The notes below the pieces were generated by a model that searched no databases, was not told the origin of the DNA, and was given only the letters and a program-made list of their open reading frames with translations. A stretch of 64,000 bases of DNA from Apostichopus japonicus (taxonomy: Eukaryota > Echinodermata > Holothuroidea > Aspidochirotida > Stichopodidae), in assembly GCF_037975245.1 (NCBI RefSeq), contig NC_092576.1, positions 5,874,001 to 5,938,000 of the forward strand, given 5' to 3'. The translations under genes were made by a program, and so were the position numbers. Below, piece by piece: positions 24,501 through 32,215 of this stretch. Every line of letters starts with the position of its first letter. The first letter of the stretch is position 1.

Positions 24501-24593
24501 ATTTATTCACATATTTGTATATTTCATTTTATTAGAGCAAAGCTTTTGGAAGACTCAAATCATAAACAATCGCCATCCGATGTAAAAATTTGA
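239..24593 (+). CDS. Ig-superfamily receptor gene 1 (whole gene; first exon lies upstream of the window)
   Basis: Predicted type I membrane receptor. Twelve coding exons are visible: 239-568, 1637-2272, 2646-2741, 4702-4788, 6246-6337, 7243-7454, 7840-7907, 8797-8861, 9058-9102, 9501-9524, 12819-12835 and 24536-24593. All have AG/GT borders. Exon phases (1-1,1-1,1-1,1-1,1-0,0-2,2-1,1-0,0-0,0-0,0-2,2-stop) join into one open frame of about 570 residues. Order: V-like Ig1, Ig2 and Ig3, one TM helix, about 220-residue cytoplasmic tail. The signal-peptide exon seen in genes 2 and 3 would lie about 300 bp before base 1. This is the only copy whose visible exons are all intact. A self/non-self or immune receptor role is inferred only from family type and tandem array. 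The last intron is 11.7 kb because of transposon insertions. Confidence 0.82.
569..1636 (+). other. Gene 1 intron 2, nothing recognised
   Basis: AT-rich intron. The first ~250 bp match neither gene 2 nor gene 3 well. From about 860 it aligns with 38900-39800 and 46630-47530. The sequence that forms the inversion between genes 2 and 3 is not clearly present here. Confidence 0.6.
1637..2272 (+). CDS. Gene 1 exon 3: Ig2 and Ig3 domains
   Basis: 636 nt, phase 1 to 1, acceptor TTTGCAG and donor GTAAGA. Ig2 has LSC, LSW and FVCAA (B-strand Cys, Trp, F-strand Cys) plus two extra cysteines upstream (TGC and SLC). Ig3 has VMNC, FVWKK, LVINTA and GTYTC, a canonical I/V-like set. Both domains share one exon, unlike the usual one exon per Ig domain. 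About 95% like genes 2 and 3 by eye, but lacks the 15-nt duplication they carry at the 3' end. Confidence 0.87.
2646..2741 (+). CDS. Gene 1 exon 4: transmembrane helix
   Basis: 96 nt, phase 1 to 1. Encodes EEERRTGW, then about 22 hydrophobic residues (IGVVVFFVLL onward), then YRCK as stop-transfer. The acidic/basic stub before the membrane is shared by all three genes. The membrane core differs from genes 2 and 3, which resemble each other. Confidence 0.85.
3045..3440 (+). repeat. Tandem repeat of ~75-105 bp, about five units, intron 4 of gene 1
   Basis: Degenerate units carry GGTCTTCCATTGCAATAATA followed by GGGCATCCCCTGCAGATTAC-like sequence. Units begin near 3050, 3135, 3240, 3325 and 3390. 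Genes 2 and 3 have only about one unit each (41320-41390 and 48920-48995), so gene 1 expanded it after duplication. Confidence 0.75.
3850..4230 (+). repeat. GATGAAATA-type low-complexity tract, gene 1 intron 4
   Basis: Short tandem variants of AGATGAAATA and AGATTAAAC-like words. The same tract is at 49750-50170 in gene 3, where it hosts a hammerhead-like insertion. The switch from gene 2-like back to gene 1-like sequence in gene 3 falls in or next to this tract. Confidence 0.7.
4702..4788 (+). CDS. Gene 1 exon 5: first cytoplasmic exon
   Basis: 87 nt, phase 1 to 1, acceptor CTACAG. The donor GTGTGT is weak; gene 3 has GTATCT. Encodes VERNSRQVWKISQQQLLNPG and an EEKLK end, polar and probably helical. 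Differs from gene 3 exon 5 at 18 of 87 bases (about half the residues), while the 80 bp before and 100 bp after differ at about 2 and 5 positions. Confidence 0.75.
5450..5462 (+). promoter_or_regulatory. Perfect DR1 nuclear-receptor half-site pair
   Basis: AGGTCA-A-AGGTCA, the DR1 arrangement bound by HNF4, RXR and COUP-TF type receptors in animals. It lies in the intronic repeat. The sequence match is exact; binding is inference. Confidence 0.4.
5594..5606 (+). promoter_or_regulatory. Perfect DR1 nuclear-receptor half-site pair
   Basis: Second AGGTCA-A-AGGTCA, 144 bp after the first, in the next unit of the intronic repeat. The same unit in gene 3 keeps the site at 51140. Confidence 0.4.
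5732..5744 (+). promoter_or_regulatory. Perfect DR1 nuclear-receptor half-site pair
   Basis: Third AGGTCA-A-AGGTCA, 138 bp after the second. Kept in gene 3 at 51277. Confidence 0.4.
6246..6337 (+). CDS. Gene 1 exon 6: cytoplasmic tail
   Basis: 92 nt, phase 1 to 0. Encodes EWCKKVIIWKDDTRDTHDGI then VERLKEASDKQ. Six base differences from gene 3, of which four change residues (I/L, W/S, D/E, K/E). Confidence 0.8.
7243..7454 (+). CDS. Gene 1 exon 7: conserved W/L-rich tail region
   Basis: 212 nt, phase 0 to 2. Largest tail exon. Carries VDIEWIKLQDSF, LPPLNNLKNLEIV, KKWQQLDITEWINILKYACH and GRKPTK. The spacing of leucines (LPPLNNLKNLEI) is loosely like a leucine-rich repeat, and W-x-x-LDI-x-EW looks like a packed helical core. 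I do not recognise a named domain. About 3% diverged from gene 3. Confidence 0.82.
7840..7907 (+). CDS. Gene 1 exon 8: cytoplasmic tail
   Basis: 68 nt, phase 2 to 1. Encodes IELILLPYDFENKLSTLKKK then PC. Continues the leucine-rich region of exon 7. Gene 3 lacks seven bases here. Confidence 0.8.
8797..8861 (+). CDS. Gene 1 exon 9: tail exon with YENE tyrosine motif
   Basis: 65 nt, phase 1 to 0, acceptor TTTCAG. Encodes VEWQTCVISAVLRMSYENEQ then WE. Tyr followed by E-N fits the Y-x-N form bound by Grb2-type SH2 domains when phosphorylated; that use is inference. The motif is unchanged in gene 3. Confidence 0.8.
9058..9102 (+). CDS. Gene 1 exon 10: tyrosine-rich SIGPRPLKYEEYEKI
   Basis: 45 nt, phase 0 to 0, acceptor CACACAG and donor GTAAGT. 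Two tyrosines in KYEEYEKI; YEKI fits Y-x-x-I. Gene 3 has KYDEYEKI. A single Y-x-x-I is not a full ITAM. Confidence 0.75.
9501..9524 (+). CDS. Gene 1 exon 11: VERANEEM micro-exon
   Basis: 24 nt, phase 0 to 0, with TTGCAG before and GTAAGT after. The same exon with one changed residue (VEKANEEM) is at 54995-55018. Confidence 0.65.
9525..12818 (+). other. Gene 1 intron 11
   Basis: Aligns with 55019-57710 except for the hAT-like insertion at 10788-11352. Contains a C-rich homopolymer near 9910 and a G/C-skewed stretch at 12360-12470. Nothing coding recognised. Confidence 0.55.
10788..11352 (+). mobile_element. Non-autonomous hAT-like element with 8-bp target duplication
   Basis: 565 bp. Ends are CAAGGGCGGCAGAA and the complement of CAAGGGCGGCGGAA. 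The 8-bp repeat CTAGCAAC sits directly on both sides (10780-10787 and 11353-11360). Gene 3 has the unoccupied site near 56246 (GTAGCAAC once, then the same flank). Eight-bp duplications and such ends are typical of hAT elements. No transposase inside. A second hAT-like end (CCTTGCTACGCCCCTG) lies inside at about 11034-11049. Confidence 0.88.
12819..12835 (+). CDS. Gene 1 exon 12: TDQTE micro-exon
   Basis: 17 nt, phase 0 to 2, acceptor CTTTTCAG and donor GTAAGT. If not spliced, the frame stops at once (GTG TAA at 12834-12839), so this could instead be a terminal exon. Splicing to 24536 is favoured because gene 3 keeps the same phase and a good downstream exon. Confidence 0.55.
12968..14530 (+). 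repeat. 77-bp minisatellite, about 20 units (gene 1 last intron, left part)
   Basis: The period of 77 bp was measured between successive ACTAATG words at 13201, 13278 and 13355. Each unit is two related halves of 39 and 38 bp: GTCGTTATGTGTGTACAATC onward, and GTCGTCTGTGTACAATCAGT onward. The array continues at 23895 after an insertion, and its paralogue is at 57855-58645. Confidence 0.93.
16340..16643 (+). repeat. Repeat X, left part (interrupted by the inner transposon)
   Basis: About 85% like 19505-19800. It holds a short open frame at 16476-16604 that is conserved in the other copy (SHGAMNLGKLPSSNV shared). It continues at 21037-21150 on the far side of the inner transposon. Confidence 0.7.
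17050..17460. mobile_element. MITE with TAAAGGCCCGGTCACAC ends
   Basis: About 410 bp. The left end TAAAGGCCCGGTCACAC and the ATCGGAATAC inner part are mirrored at 17420-17460. A TA target is likely. Short, non-coding and AT-rich inside. Confidence 0.82.
19102..19133 (+). other. Candidate exonised segment in the gene 1 last intron
   Basis: A pyrimidine tract with tandem acceptor CCAGCAG precedes 32 nt ending at GTATGT. Read in phase 0 it gives VAIQAARQRS and ends in phase 2, the same phases as exon 12, so it could replace exon 12. It lies inside transposon-derived DNA absent from gene 3. Chance is likely. Confidence 0.2.
19505..19910 (+). repeat. Repeat X, uninterrupted copy
   Basis: Matches 16340-16643 joined to 21037-21150. 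Contains the same small open frame (start 19634, MAGEYNIMFNVLCRSHGAMN onward), with about 33 of 42 residues kept. Possibly an exon of a transposon protein; not recognised. Confidence 0.7.
21200..21985. repeat. Palindromic T-run/GGACCC low-complexity repeat
   Basis: The left half repeats GGACCCAATTTTTTT and GGGGGACTCAATTTTT; the right half has the complement (AAAAAATTGGTC, TTATGGGTC). Outer edges are GTTCCGACGTCTC and GTCGGAACGTAGAC in inverted order. Any open frame here (21341-21679) is a by-product of the repeat. Confidence 0.75.
23300..23450 (+). repeat. 27-bp tandem repeat, about five units
   Basis: Units of CGCCTGGATTCAACTCTACA plus GTATCT, with decay at both ends. Lies just outside the right end of the outer transposon. 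Confidence 0.8.
23895..24415 (+). repeat. 77-bp minisatellite, right part, about six units
   Basis: Same unit and register as 12968-14530. The last unit decays from 24340 (GTCGTCATTTATTTACGATC), the same edge as gene 3 at 58635. This fixes both arrays as one locus before duplication. Confidence 0.92.
24536..24593 (+). CDS. Gene 1 exon 13: last coding exon
   Basis: 58 nt, phase 2 to stop, acceptor ATTTTATTAG. Encodes AKLLEDSNHKQSPSDVKI and stops at TGA 24591-24593. Gene 3 has DSDYEQ where this has DSNHKQ, so this copy lacks the last tail tyrosine. Confidence 0.7.
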
Positions 24594-24715
24594 AATTTGA
24601 AAGGCAGGTTGACGACGTCCGTATGATGCAGCTGAATCATCTCTCGTTTTCACAGATAGGACTAAGAAATATCAAGAAGAATGTAGCTTTGCTCGTAAAC
24701 ACGCAAGAAATCTTC

Positions 24716-24721
24716 AATAAA
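24716..24721 (+). terminator. Candidate polyadenylation signal AATAAA, gene 1
   Basis: AATAAA 123 bp after the stop. It is conserved at 59013-59018, at the same distance from the gene 3 stop. Confidence 0.4.
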
Positions 24722-24739
24722 TTTAATACCCCATATTGA

Positions 24740-26700
24740 GTACAAAGAGGCTATTGTTTATGAGAATTTTAAAGGTCATTTGAGGTCACTGGAGGTCAAA
24801 ATGTATATTCATAATAAACACAATATCAGGTAATCTTCAACAGATCTCATACTTAGCATGTGGATGTATCATATTGAGTAGAAGGTGTCTGTTATTTTAT
24901 GAAGGGAAAGGAAGCTTTATCCAACATCTTACAAAATAAAGAGCAGAACTTCGTAAAAACAATATCTTCAGAAGGTGAAGGGAATATATGCGATGGTAAC
25001 GGAGTCGGGTGAAATCTGATTGGAAACTTGGTAACTGTAAACGTTCATGGTGGATTTAATCCATACTTGGCATGTGTACCTGTCTCATTAAAATTACAAA
25101 CCCTATTCATTTCCGTGAAGGTCAATGGTTATATGATGTCATAAGATGTCAAAGTCTGAAAACGTTTGTAAACACGGTATCTCAAGAGATACGTCTTTGC
25201 TGCACTTCACACTTGGTATGTAGATCCAACTTGATGAGTGCAAGTTCAATGGTCAGTTTAGGTCAACAGAAGTCAAAGTCTGATGACTTTGTTAGCACGA
25301 TAACTCAAAAGGTCAATCATGGTTGAACTTCACACTTGGAATGTAGATCTAACGTAATGAGTTAAAGTGGTCAAAGTCTGTAAACTTTGTAAACACGACA
25401 ATTTCAACGTAAATCTTTGTTGAACTTGATAATACGTATGTAGATCCAACTTGATGAGTTAACGTCCAATGGGCATTTGCGATCAATAGGGGTCAAAGTC
25501 TGTAAACTTTGTAAACACGATATTTTAAATATAAATCTTTGTTGAACTTCATACTTGGTATGTAGATCCAAATTGATGAGTAAACGTTCAATATTCATTT
25601 GAGATCCACAGGGTCAAAGTCGAAACCTTTGTCAACACGATAACTCAACAGATACATCTTTGTTGAACATCACTCTTGGTATGTAGATCCAACTTGTTCA
25701 GTATAAAAACCATATTGATATTGGTTGAGGTCCAAGGTCCAAGGTCATATGCCAACAACATTAAAGACAAAGTTTGAAAATTTTGTGAACACGATAACAA
25801 AGCCAACTAGCTTCTGGTTTGTCATTAATTTCGAATAGAAATCAGAGGTTTTTTAAATATGATATCTTTAGAAGGAAGCTTCCAGGTATAACAGTCTTAC
25901 AGCTTATTAAATCATCGAAAGCTCAACGAATTTGTGCATTCTTGTTTAAGTAAACGTCTAAACGAAGCATATCCTCTGTGAAGGCAAAGGTCATTTGACG
26001 TCCAAAGAGCTCATAGTGTAAAGACCTTGTGTAAAAATTTACGTCTTGCTTGAAGCTCATCCTTGTCTGTAAGTCATACATTGATGAGTACAATTGAATT
26101 GGTGGGGTAAATTTTCATTTGAGGTCGACATAGGTCAGAGTCTGAATGTATTGTAAATACGATAAGTAAACAACACGTTTTGCTTGAATTTCATACTTGG
26201 TATGTAAATAAAGCTTCGTGAGTAAAACGTCCCTATCGAAAATGTTAGTCGTCAAAGGCCATTTTAAGGCAACAAGATCAAAGTCTGTAAATTTTATTAA
26301 CAAAATAACTCGATCAAAAGGTACACGCTGCTTTAAGTTCATATCTGGTGTGTTAGTACCCCATTGGTCAGTACAAGAGTTCTGTTAAAATTAGTGGAGG
26401 TCAGAGTTTATTCGAGGTCGACGTAGGTCAAATCCAAAGCCTTGTTTACACTGTAAGTCATATGCACAGTTCATTTATTTTGATATGTAAATCTCAGTAA
26501 AGTATATAGAAGTCATATCTCACTTGAGGTCAACAGTTATTAAAGTCTGAATTTTTGAAGTCATGATATGATAATTCAAAACATCATACTCTGGTATTTA
26601 AATTCTCCCTCGTGAGCACAAGAATAATTTTGAAATTGGTAGAGATCAAAGGTTATTTGTCGATATTAATATCGGTAAAACTGAAGCCCTTTTGAGACAT
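24740..26700 (+). repeat. Diverged ~130-165 bp tandem repeat downstream of gene 1
   Basis: About a dozen units of ACTTGGTATGTAGATCCAAC, GAGGTCAAAGTCTGTAAACT and TTTGTAAACACGATATCTCA-like sequence. Same family as 5070-6015. Copy 3 keeps only small parts (58990-59250 and 59815-59960). Confidence 0.75.
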
Positions 26701-27850
26701 TTACATAAAACTGCAAAATGCAAGATTTGTATTTGATAGGCAGGTTTGCATTTGTGCAAGAACCTTGCTGAGCATTCGAAAAAAAAAATGGCAAACATTT
26801 ACGATACGGTGTTCAATGCTGTAAATTGCATAACGTTCTCAAACGAAACACGGCAGAAAATCACTAATCCAACCGGCTTCTGATTTGATTCTTCACCGGA
26901 AGCAAAAGGAATCTTTTCGATTATGATGGCATGTAAGAGAGAAAGAGAAAGAGCTTGATTAAATATCATACTCGGTAGGCCTATGATGCTGATTCCCTAT
27001 AGTGAGTACAGGTTGTACAAGAACTGGAACACAAGAAGTGGGGACGTCAGATTTATTATGTAGATCACTGGTGAGGGTCAAATGTCTTTCAAGAGATCAA
27101 AGTTTGAAATCCTTGTAAAGACAATATCACAATGATCTTAACATGGATAAATGGATCTCTCTTATCTTTTGTATGATTGTAAATATTATTTATTTCGTAA
27201 AAAAAGATGGTCAACAACGATGGCTGAATGTGTTAAAAACAAGCTTACATTTTCTTTTCTTTTTGCATATATTTTGGTTCTATCACAACATATAACATAG
27301 AATGAGATAAGAAACAAAAATTCTGAAAGGAAGTGTACTAAAAAAACCTATAGGGCTTGTCGGGTAGTGACTATCACTGAACAAAATACAGAACTTTACA
27401 ATTAGAAAAAAGAACCAAAAAACAAACAGAACCACCCCTTCCTCTCCCTTCACTCACCAACCCCCCCCCCCCCTCCCACCCCAGTTAAAATAAGTGCAAG
27501 CAATAATTGCCGATAACATAATTAATCAATAACCGTCTAACAGAATACAAAACGTATTTTGTCAGTAGAGGTTATGATTCGGAGTTCAAATGGCACAATT
27601 AAAAAAATAGAAAACACCTGGCAAGAAATTACAAATTCAACATAAATAACCCCTTCTAGTAAGTTATAACATGGCACTCCCCAACTTGAATAAGATTATC
27701 CGCAAGAACATCCAACTGTTGCATAGCTCCCCATTTTGGAGGCTAAATACCTCCAGAATTCCATCTCTACGGTTTACAGAAGGCTTAAATATTTAAAGGA
27801 ACATCTACAACCTACTTATAAGAATAACTTTAGTACATTTAATCAGGACG
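26700..27850 (+). other. Duplicated non-coding flank, nothing recognised
   Basis: Matches 59980-60850, except that 27465-27745 is missing there. Includes a C run near 27462-27473. No gene seen. Confidence 0.6.
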
Positions 27851-28224
27851 ATTTAGGCTGGTACAAGTGTAATTGATCTAATGTGATGTTTGTCTTAATT
27901 TTCTAGCAGCCAATACTTATTTCAAGAGTGCCAGTACAGGAATTTTTTACCAATGGGTTTCGTGTCATAGTAACAGTTTTATTTATCGTGCCGTTTGTTT
28001 TAATTGAAATATGTAGGACGTATAATCTTAGTCCATACCTTTTAAAGTTTTAAACACCCCACAAATTCAATTTTATGCATGATGCAGCTACATGTGAACT
28101 AGCATTACATTTCAAACATAATTGCGCCTCATGATTTCGACGCCATTAAAGTTTCATCCATTTGTTGCAAATAAAGTGTTGCATCTTGTCATCATTCATT
28201 ATGTAGCTGCGTTCCACTTTCCAC

Positions 28225-28310
28225 TATATGTATGTATATATGTATATATATATATATATACCTTATATATATATGTATATATATATATGTACATATATAT
28301 ATATATATAT
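28225..28310. repeat. TA/TG microsatellite beside the Penelope-like element
   Basis: Alternating TATATATG runs. A second tract is at 29370-29515, and a (TA)n(GT)n tract is at 29700-29740. Confidence 0.9.
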
Positions 28311-28521
28311 AATATAAAAGATAAACAAGCGAATATCTTTAACAACGACATACTGCTATATTTCGGAGAGGTCACCACTCCATCGTCAGGCAACTATACA
28401 AGATCAATTAAATACAAGGGCTAATATACATCCAAAAACAACAATAGTGATAAACATGAGTGAATTTTTAAACTAGGAATAATTAGAACAACCAGCACGT
28501 AGACTGTGCTCGTCGGATTCC

Positions 28522-29238
28522 TTGTTCGTTCATGAACTGCAATTTATTAGACGCATTTTGACTTTAAATGGTTACCCTAGGAAGTTGTTGCATGAAATGG
28601 AGAATTATACTTCGAAATTGAGAAAACAACTGGGCATGGGTCCTGTGATTAAATTTGATAATGGGGAGACCAAAGAAAATACAGTTTATGTTAAATTACC
28701 ATACTGTGGCCCCAGCAGTGATAAACTCGCTAAGACTTTAGATAGTTACATTAAAGGGTTTTGTGATGACAATATCCATATCAAATTAATTGTTCTGCAA
28801 AAGAAAATTTCTGCTTTGTTCAACTTCAAGGATACTTATAAGTTAGATTATGCCAACAATGTTGTATATAGGATAAATTGCCCAGACTGTGGTTCCTTTT
28901 ATGTCGGAGAAACCAATAGACGGCTTAAGGATAGATTTAAAGAACATCTGATGAGATCTTTTGGTGGTCAGAAAGGCGCTATTAACCTTCATTGTACTGC
29001 GCACAAACATAATCTGCCTACTTTTGTTGACCATTGTGCCGCTATTGGTAATGAATCACAGTGGTTCAGGAGGAAGATTAAAGAGAGTCCCCTAATAAAA
29101 GACCTAAATACTGACTTAAATAGAACCGTAGCGAGCTACGGGTTGGAGCTATTCTTTTTATTGCTGGTTGTTCTAATTATTCCTATTTTAAAAATTCACT
29201 CATGTTTATCACTTTTGTTGTTTTTGGATGTATATTAG
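28522..29238 (+). CDS. GIY-YIG endonuclease end of a Penelope-like retroelement protein
   Basis: 238-codon open frame. Residues about 1-40 (GYPRKLLHEMENY) look like the linker after a Penelope reverse transcriptase. Residues about 110-175 hold the nuclease: VVYRINCPDC, FYVGETNRRLKDRFKEH. This shows the GIY and YIG strands, the C-x-x-C typical of Penelope endonucleases, the catalytic Arg in RRLKDR and the following E-H. The natural end is probably near VASYGLELFF; later residues run into the inverted repeat. The ATG is arbitrary because the 5' part is lost. Confidence 0.85.
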   Translation: MFVHELQFIRRILTLNGYPRKLLHEMENYTSKLRKQLGMGPVIKFDNGETKENTVYVKLPYCGPSSDKLAKTLDSYIKGFCDDNIHIKLIVLQKKISALFNFKDTYKLDYANNVVYRINCPDCGSFYVGETNRRLKDRFKEHLMRSFGGQKGAINLHCTAHKHNLPTFVDHCAAIGNESQWFRRKIKESPLIKDLNTDLNRTVASYGLELFFLLLVVLIIPILKIHSCLSLLLFLDVY

Positions 29239-29264
29239 CCCTTGTATTTAATTGATCTTGTACA

Positions 29265-29326
29265 GTTGCCTGACGATGGAGTGGTGACCACTCCGAAATA
29301 TAGCAGTATGTCGTTGTTAAAGATAT
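29265..29326 (+). ncRNA. Hammerhead-ribozyme-like motif in the Penelope arm
   Basis: CTGACGA is followed by a 7-bp hairpin (GGAGTGG/CCACTCC), then GAAA, then a 5-bp hairpin with loop GCAG ending in GTC. These are the conserved core blocks of a hammerhead. Helix I pairing is weak. The inverted arm (28310-28496) holds the same motif on the minus strand with one helix II mismatch. Penelope-like elements are known to carry hammerheads. Confidence 0.5.
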
Positions 29327-29463
29327 TCGCTTGTTTATCTTTTATATTATCAGTATGGACCACTACTCTTTACATATATATGTATGTATATATATATGTA
29401 TGTATATGTATGTATATATGTATATATATATATACCTTATATATATATATACCTTATATATAT

Positions 29464-29505
<42 letters not shown>

Positions 29506-29519
29506 ATTTTATAATTTTA

Positions 29520-29702
29520 GGTTTACAGTCTTGTTCAGGGCCAAGGCCCTCTCATACGACTTTACAACTTAACCCCGGTCATTGGTAACTTGTCACACCT
29601 ACACACCAAAGTGTGCACAATTCAATCAATCTGTCCTGAGCACCACCGTGCACCACAACCACGTGTCCCCCGGGGGACTTCCCATAGGGTGCAGCCACAA
29701 AC

Positions 29703-29738
<36 letters not shown>

Positions 29739-30960
29739 TCAAACATTACAAATACATCACGGGAATATTATGCGAGCTTGAAGGAACGTGTCGCATGTAC
29801 ATTGCATTGAAAAAAATGAAACCAATTGAATATTTCAAAAAGGCCTTTAACTACTCCCAAATCATCGCGGAACTGGTTATTGAAGATTGAAGCGCCTATG
29901 TATAAATTATATTGATCGAAACGAACGACCGTTAATAATGGATGTGTTATGTTAAGGGAAGGAGCTGCAGCATTTCCTATAATTATGAGAAATTTCAGAG
30001 ACAGTACATGACTGAAAATTAAAGTTCACAGGGAGAGGATTTAATCCCAGCACTATTGCACCATTAGATTTAATATTTGAAATATAGGACATGTATGATC
30101 CACGGTCAACATTATAAATTTTAGGTTGATCTAGTATAGCGATACGTCATCATACTTTTATAAGCGATTGTGAAATGCTAGAAGTGGTTCTGAACGCATT
30201 GATTTTTAGTTGTATTTTAACTAAAAGTCTCAGTACGTGTTAGCAAAATTTTCGTCCTTTCCAGCTTACTGCACTAAAAGCTCACTGAAAATAACACCGT
30301 TCTTTGCAATTTTCATATCAATATTCATTAGTTTTATTGAGTTATCTGTCGTTAAACATTTTGAGTTGAATTAAATTCGCCAGAGTTATTAACAAGTCCG
30401 TAGCTTCTACAAACTTCAATCAAAATGTGCAAGCCCCGCCCAACAGATCATGCGGCAATCAAATCGTTCTGTTTTGTTTACGACCGTTAGGCTTTTGACT
30501 ACTTTCACGTTCGTGGCTAGCCTGTGTTAGGTCATTTCTCTTGAAAAGTATCTTTCTCTTGGTCTTACCGATGTAGCTTGCGAATTGGTATCATTTCCTT
30601 TCCATTGCAATGAATAAACAGGTGTTTTCAGACGTTTCCTCCGTAGACTTGGGTCAACAAAGTGGACGATACGAGTATATAGGATTCATTTGTGTAATGA
30701 ACATGCTGATATGGACGGTCGCAGTGATTTTACGGTAAATCGTTGGAGCCATAAGGGCAACAGAGCATATATTTCTTGTTTTGATTGCGACAGCTTTTCT
30801 CCGTTAATCCCACCTGTTCAGGGTGCATTCAGAATAAGAAACACAGAATCTGCCTCGGAAGTTTGTTTTCCGAATTTCATCAGCAAACACATATTGAGAC
30901 TTTAAGTTCAAACATTGTAAAAACTTAGAAACAGCATGACAACCATTAGTAAGCTATATT
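29520..30960 (+). other. Non-coding segment present only in copy 1
   Basis: 29520-29700 looks like a dispersed repeat (GCCAAGGCCCTCTCATACGA). The rest is AT-rich with no convincing gene. Absent from copy 3. Confidence 0.5.
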
Positions 30961-31369
30961 TTTTTCTAAAGACAATGATCATTTTATTTTATTTTATTCT
31001 TATTTTTTATTTGGCGGGGGGGGGGGTTGAATATTTTTGTCAAGGTTATCTATTTCTTCTTACATGGTAACATTTTTTGGGGCAATTATGTATATATTTG
31101 GACGAATTCAAGAAAAAATTGAAGGTAGCGGAGGTGCGACTTTGCACATTTCGCAAGTGTACAATACACATACTGTTTAGTGTTACTCGGCGTTACCTAA
31201 CGTTATGTGATGTAGTGATCAGGTAGACTAGGCCGACATGACACACCCGCTACAGTTAACTGCAGTATAGTATAACGAGCATACGAGGACAACGTTAGTA
31301 TAGGTAACCATCGTATTGACCTGTGGTATACATGAACAGTGTAAATTCATATGAGTAATATATATGGCA

Positions 31370-32060
31370 CAGGATTAACGCCACCACAAAGACCACAGTT
31401 CACCGGGAACGTGTCAGAGAACTAGAAGAATGTTAATCAAAGATTCTTGCTACATCTTGACGCCTCCGGGGGTACAGAAAACTCAACGAAAACCCAAACG
31501 TCTATATTCCTACATGTTATTGGCGAGGAAAGTCTTACACTACACAATACCTTCACATTAGAAACTGCCGGTACGGAAACAGATCTAAAATCTGTTTTGA
31601 CCAAATTGGAAAGCTATTGAAGAAAAAGGCTGGAACATTTTCTTTGCATATGTTCTCTGAGAGAAAGGCTGCTCTGTGAAGCAGATCTAAGATTGGAAAG
31701 GGCTATTCAGACTTTTAGAGGCAAGCAAGAGCCAGGTCAAAGATTTGGCTACACCGTCACAGTCCACAATTGATTGTATCGGACAAATACAAATTACGGG
31801 GGACTAAACACCAAATCAGATGGGCACGGCTCATCTCAACCCAGCTGGTCCTAGTAAACCAAACAGAGCTAATAAATGGCACACTAGCTCAAACTCAAAA
31901 GACTCCTAAAGGCGTGTGGTAACTGTGGATGCCGTCACAACTACGGTTAATGTCCAGCATACGGTAAACAGTGCAACAATTGCCAGATGCACGCAAGGTG
32001 CTGCGGATCAACTAAAAGAAATGTCAACGCAGTGAATAACGGCACCCAGGATGAAGAAGA
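31370..32060 (+). pseudogene. Ty3/Gypsy-type gag remnant
   Basis: Broken frames read QFTGNVSEN, then FLLHLDASGG, then LHVIGEESL, then NTFTLET, a typical Gypsy gag core. Further on come CEADLRLERAIQTFR and a zinc-knuckle-like CGNCGCRH with CPAYGKQCNNC, interrupted by stops. The start is shared with copy 3 (61250-61475), which lost the part after about 31600. Confidence 0.75.
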
Positions 32061-32215
32061 AATTCTTTATTGACGAAATCTCAAAGAAATCTTACAGTAA
32101 CATCGTCACTTATGAGTTTTAGTAGCACGCCCTGCTTAGGGTTGTAGCAAGGATGTTCCTTGTAGTACCTCCTTGACTGTAGCACGTCCTGTTTTGGGTA
32201 GTAGCACATATTCTA

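Larger units (their letters stand above)
28310..29350 (+). mobile_element. Truncated Penelope-like element flanked by 187-bp inverted repeats
   Basis: The arm 28310-28496 is the reverse complement of 29163-29350, with about four mismatches. The arms enclose the endonuclease end of a Penelope-like protein. No reverse transcriptase part is seen. Absent from copy 3, where 60850 joins sequence equal to 27850 and 30964. TA microsatellites lie at both outer edges. Confidence 0.85.

Noticed and set aside
29242-29588. Open frames rich in IY around 29242-29588 and 28122-28424
   Set aside because: Translations of TA/TG microsatellites.
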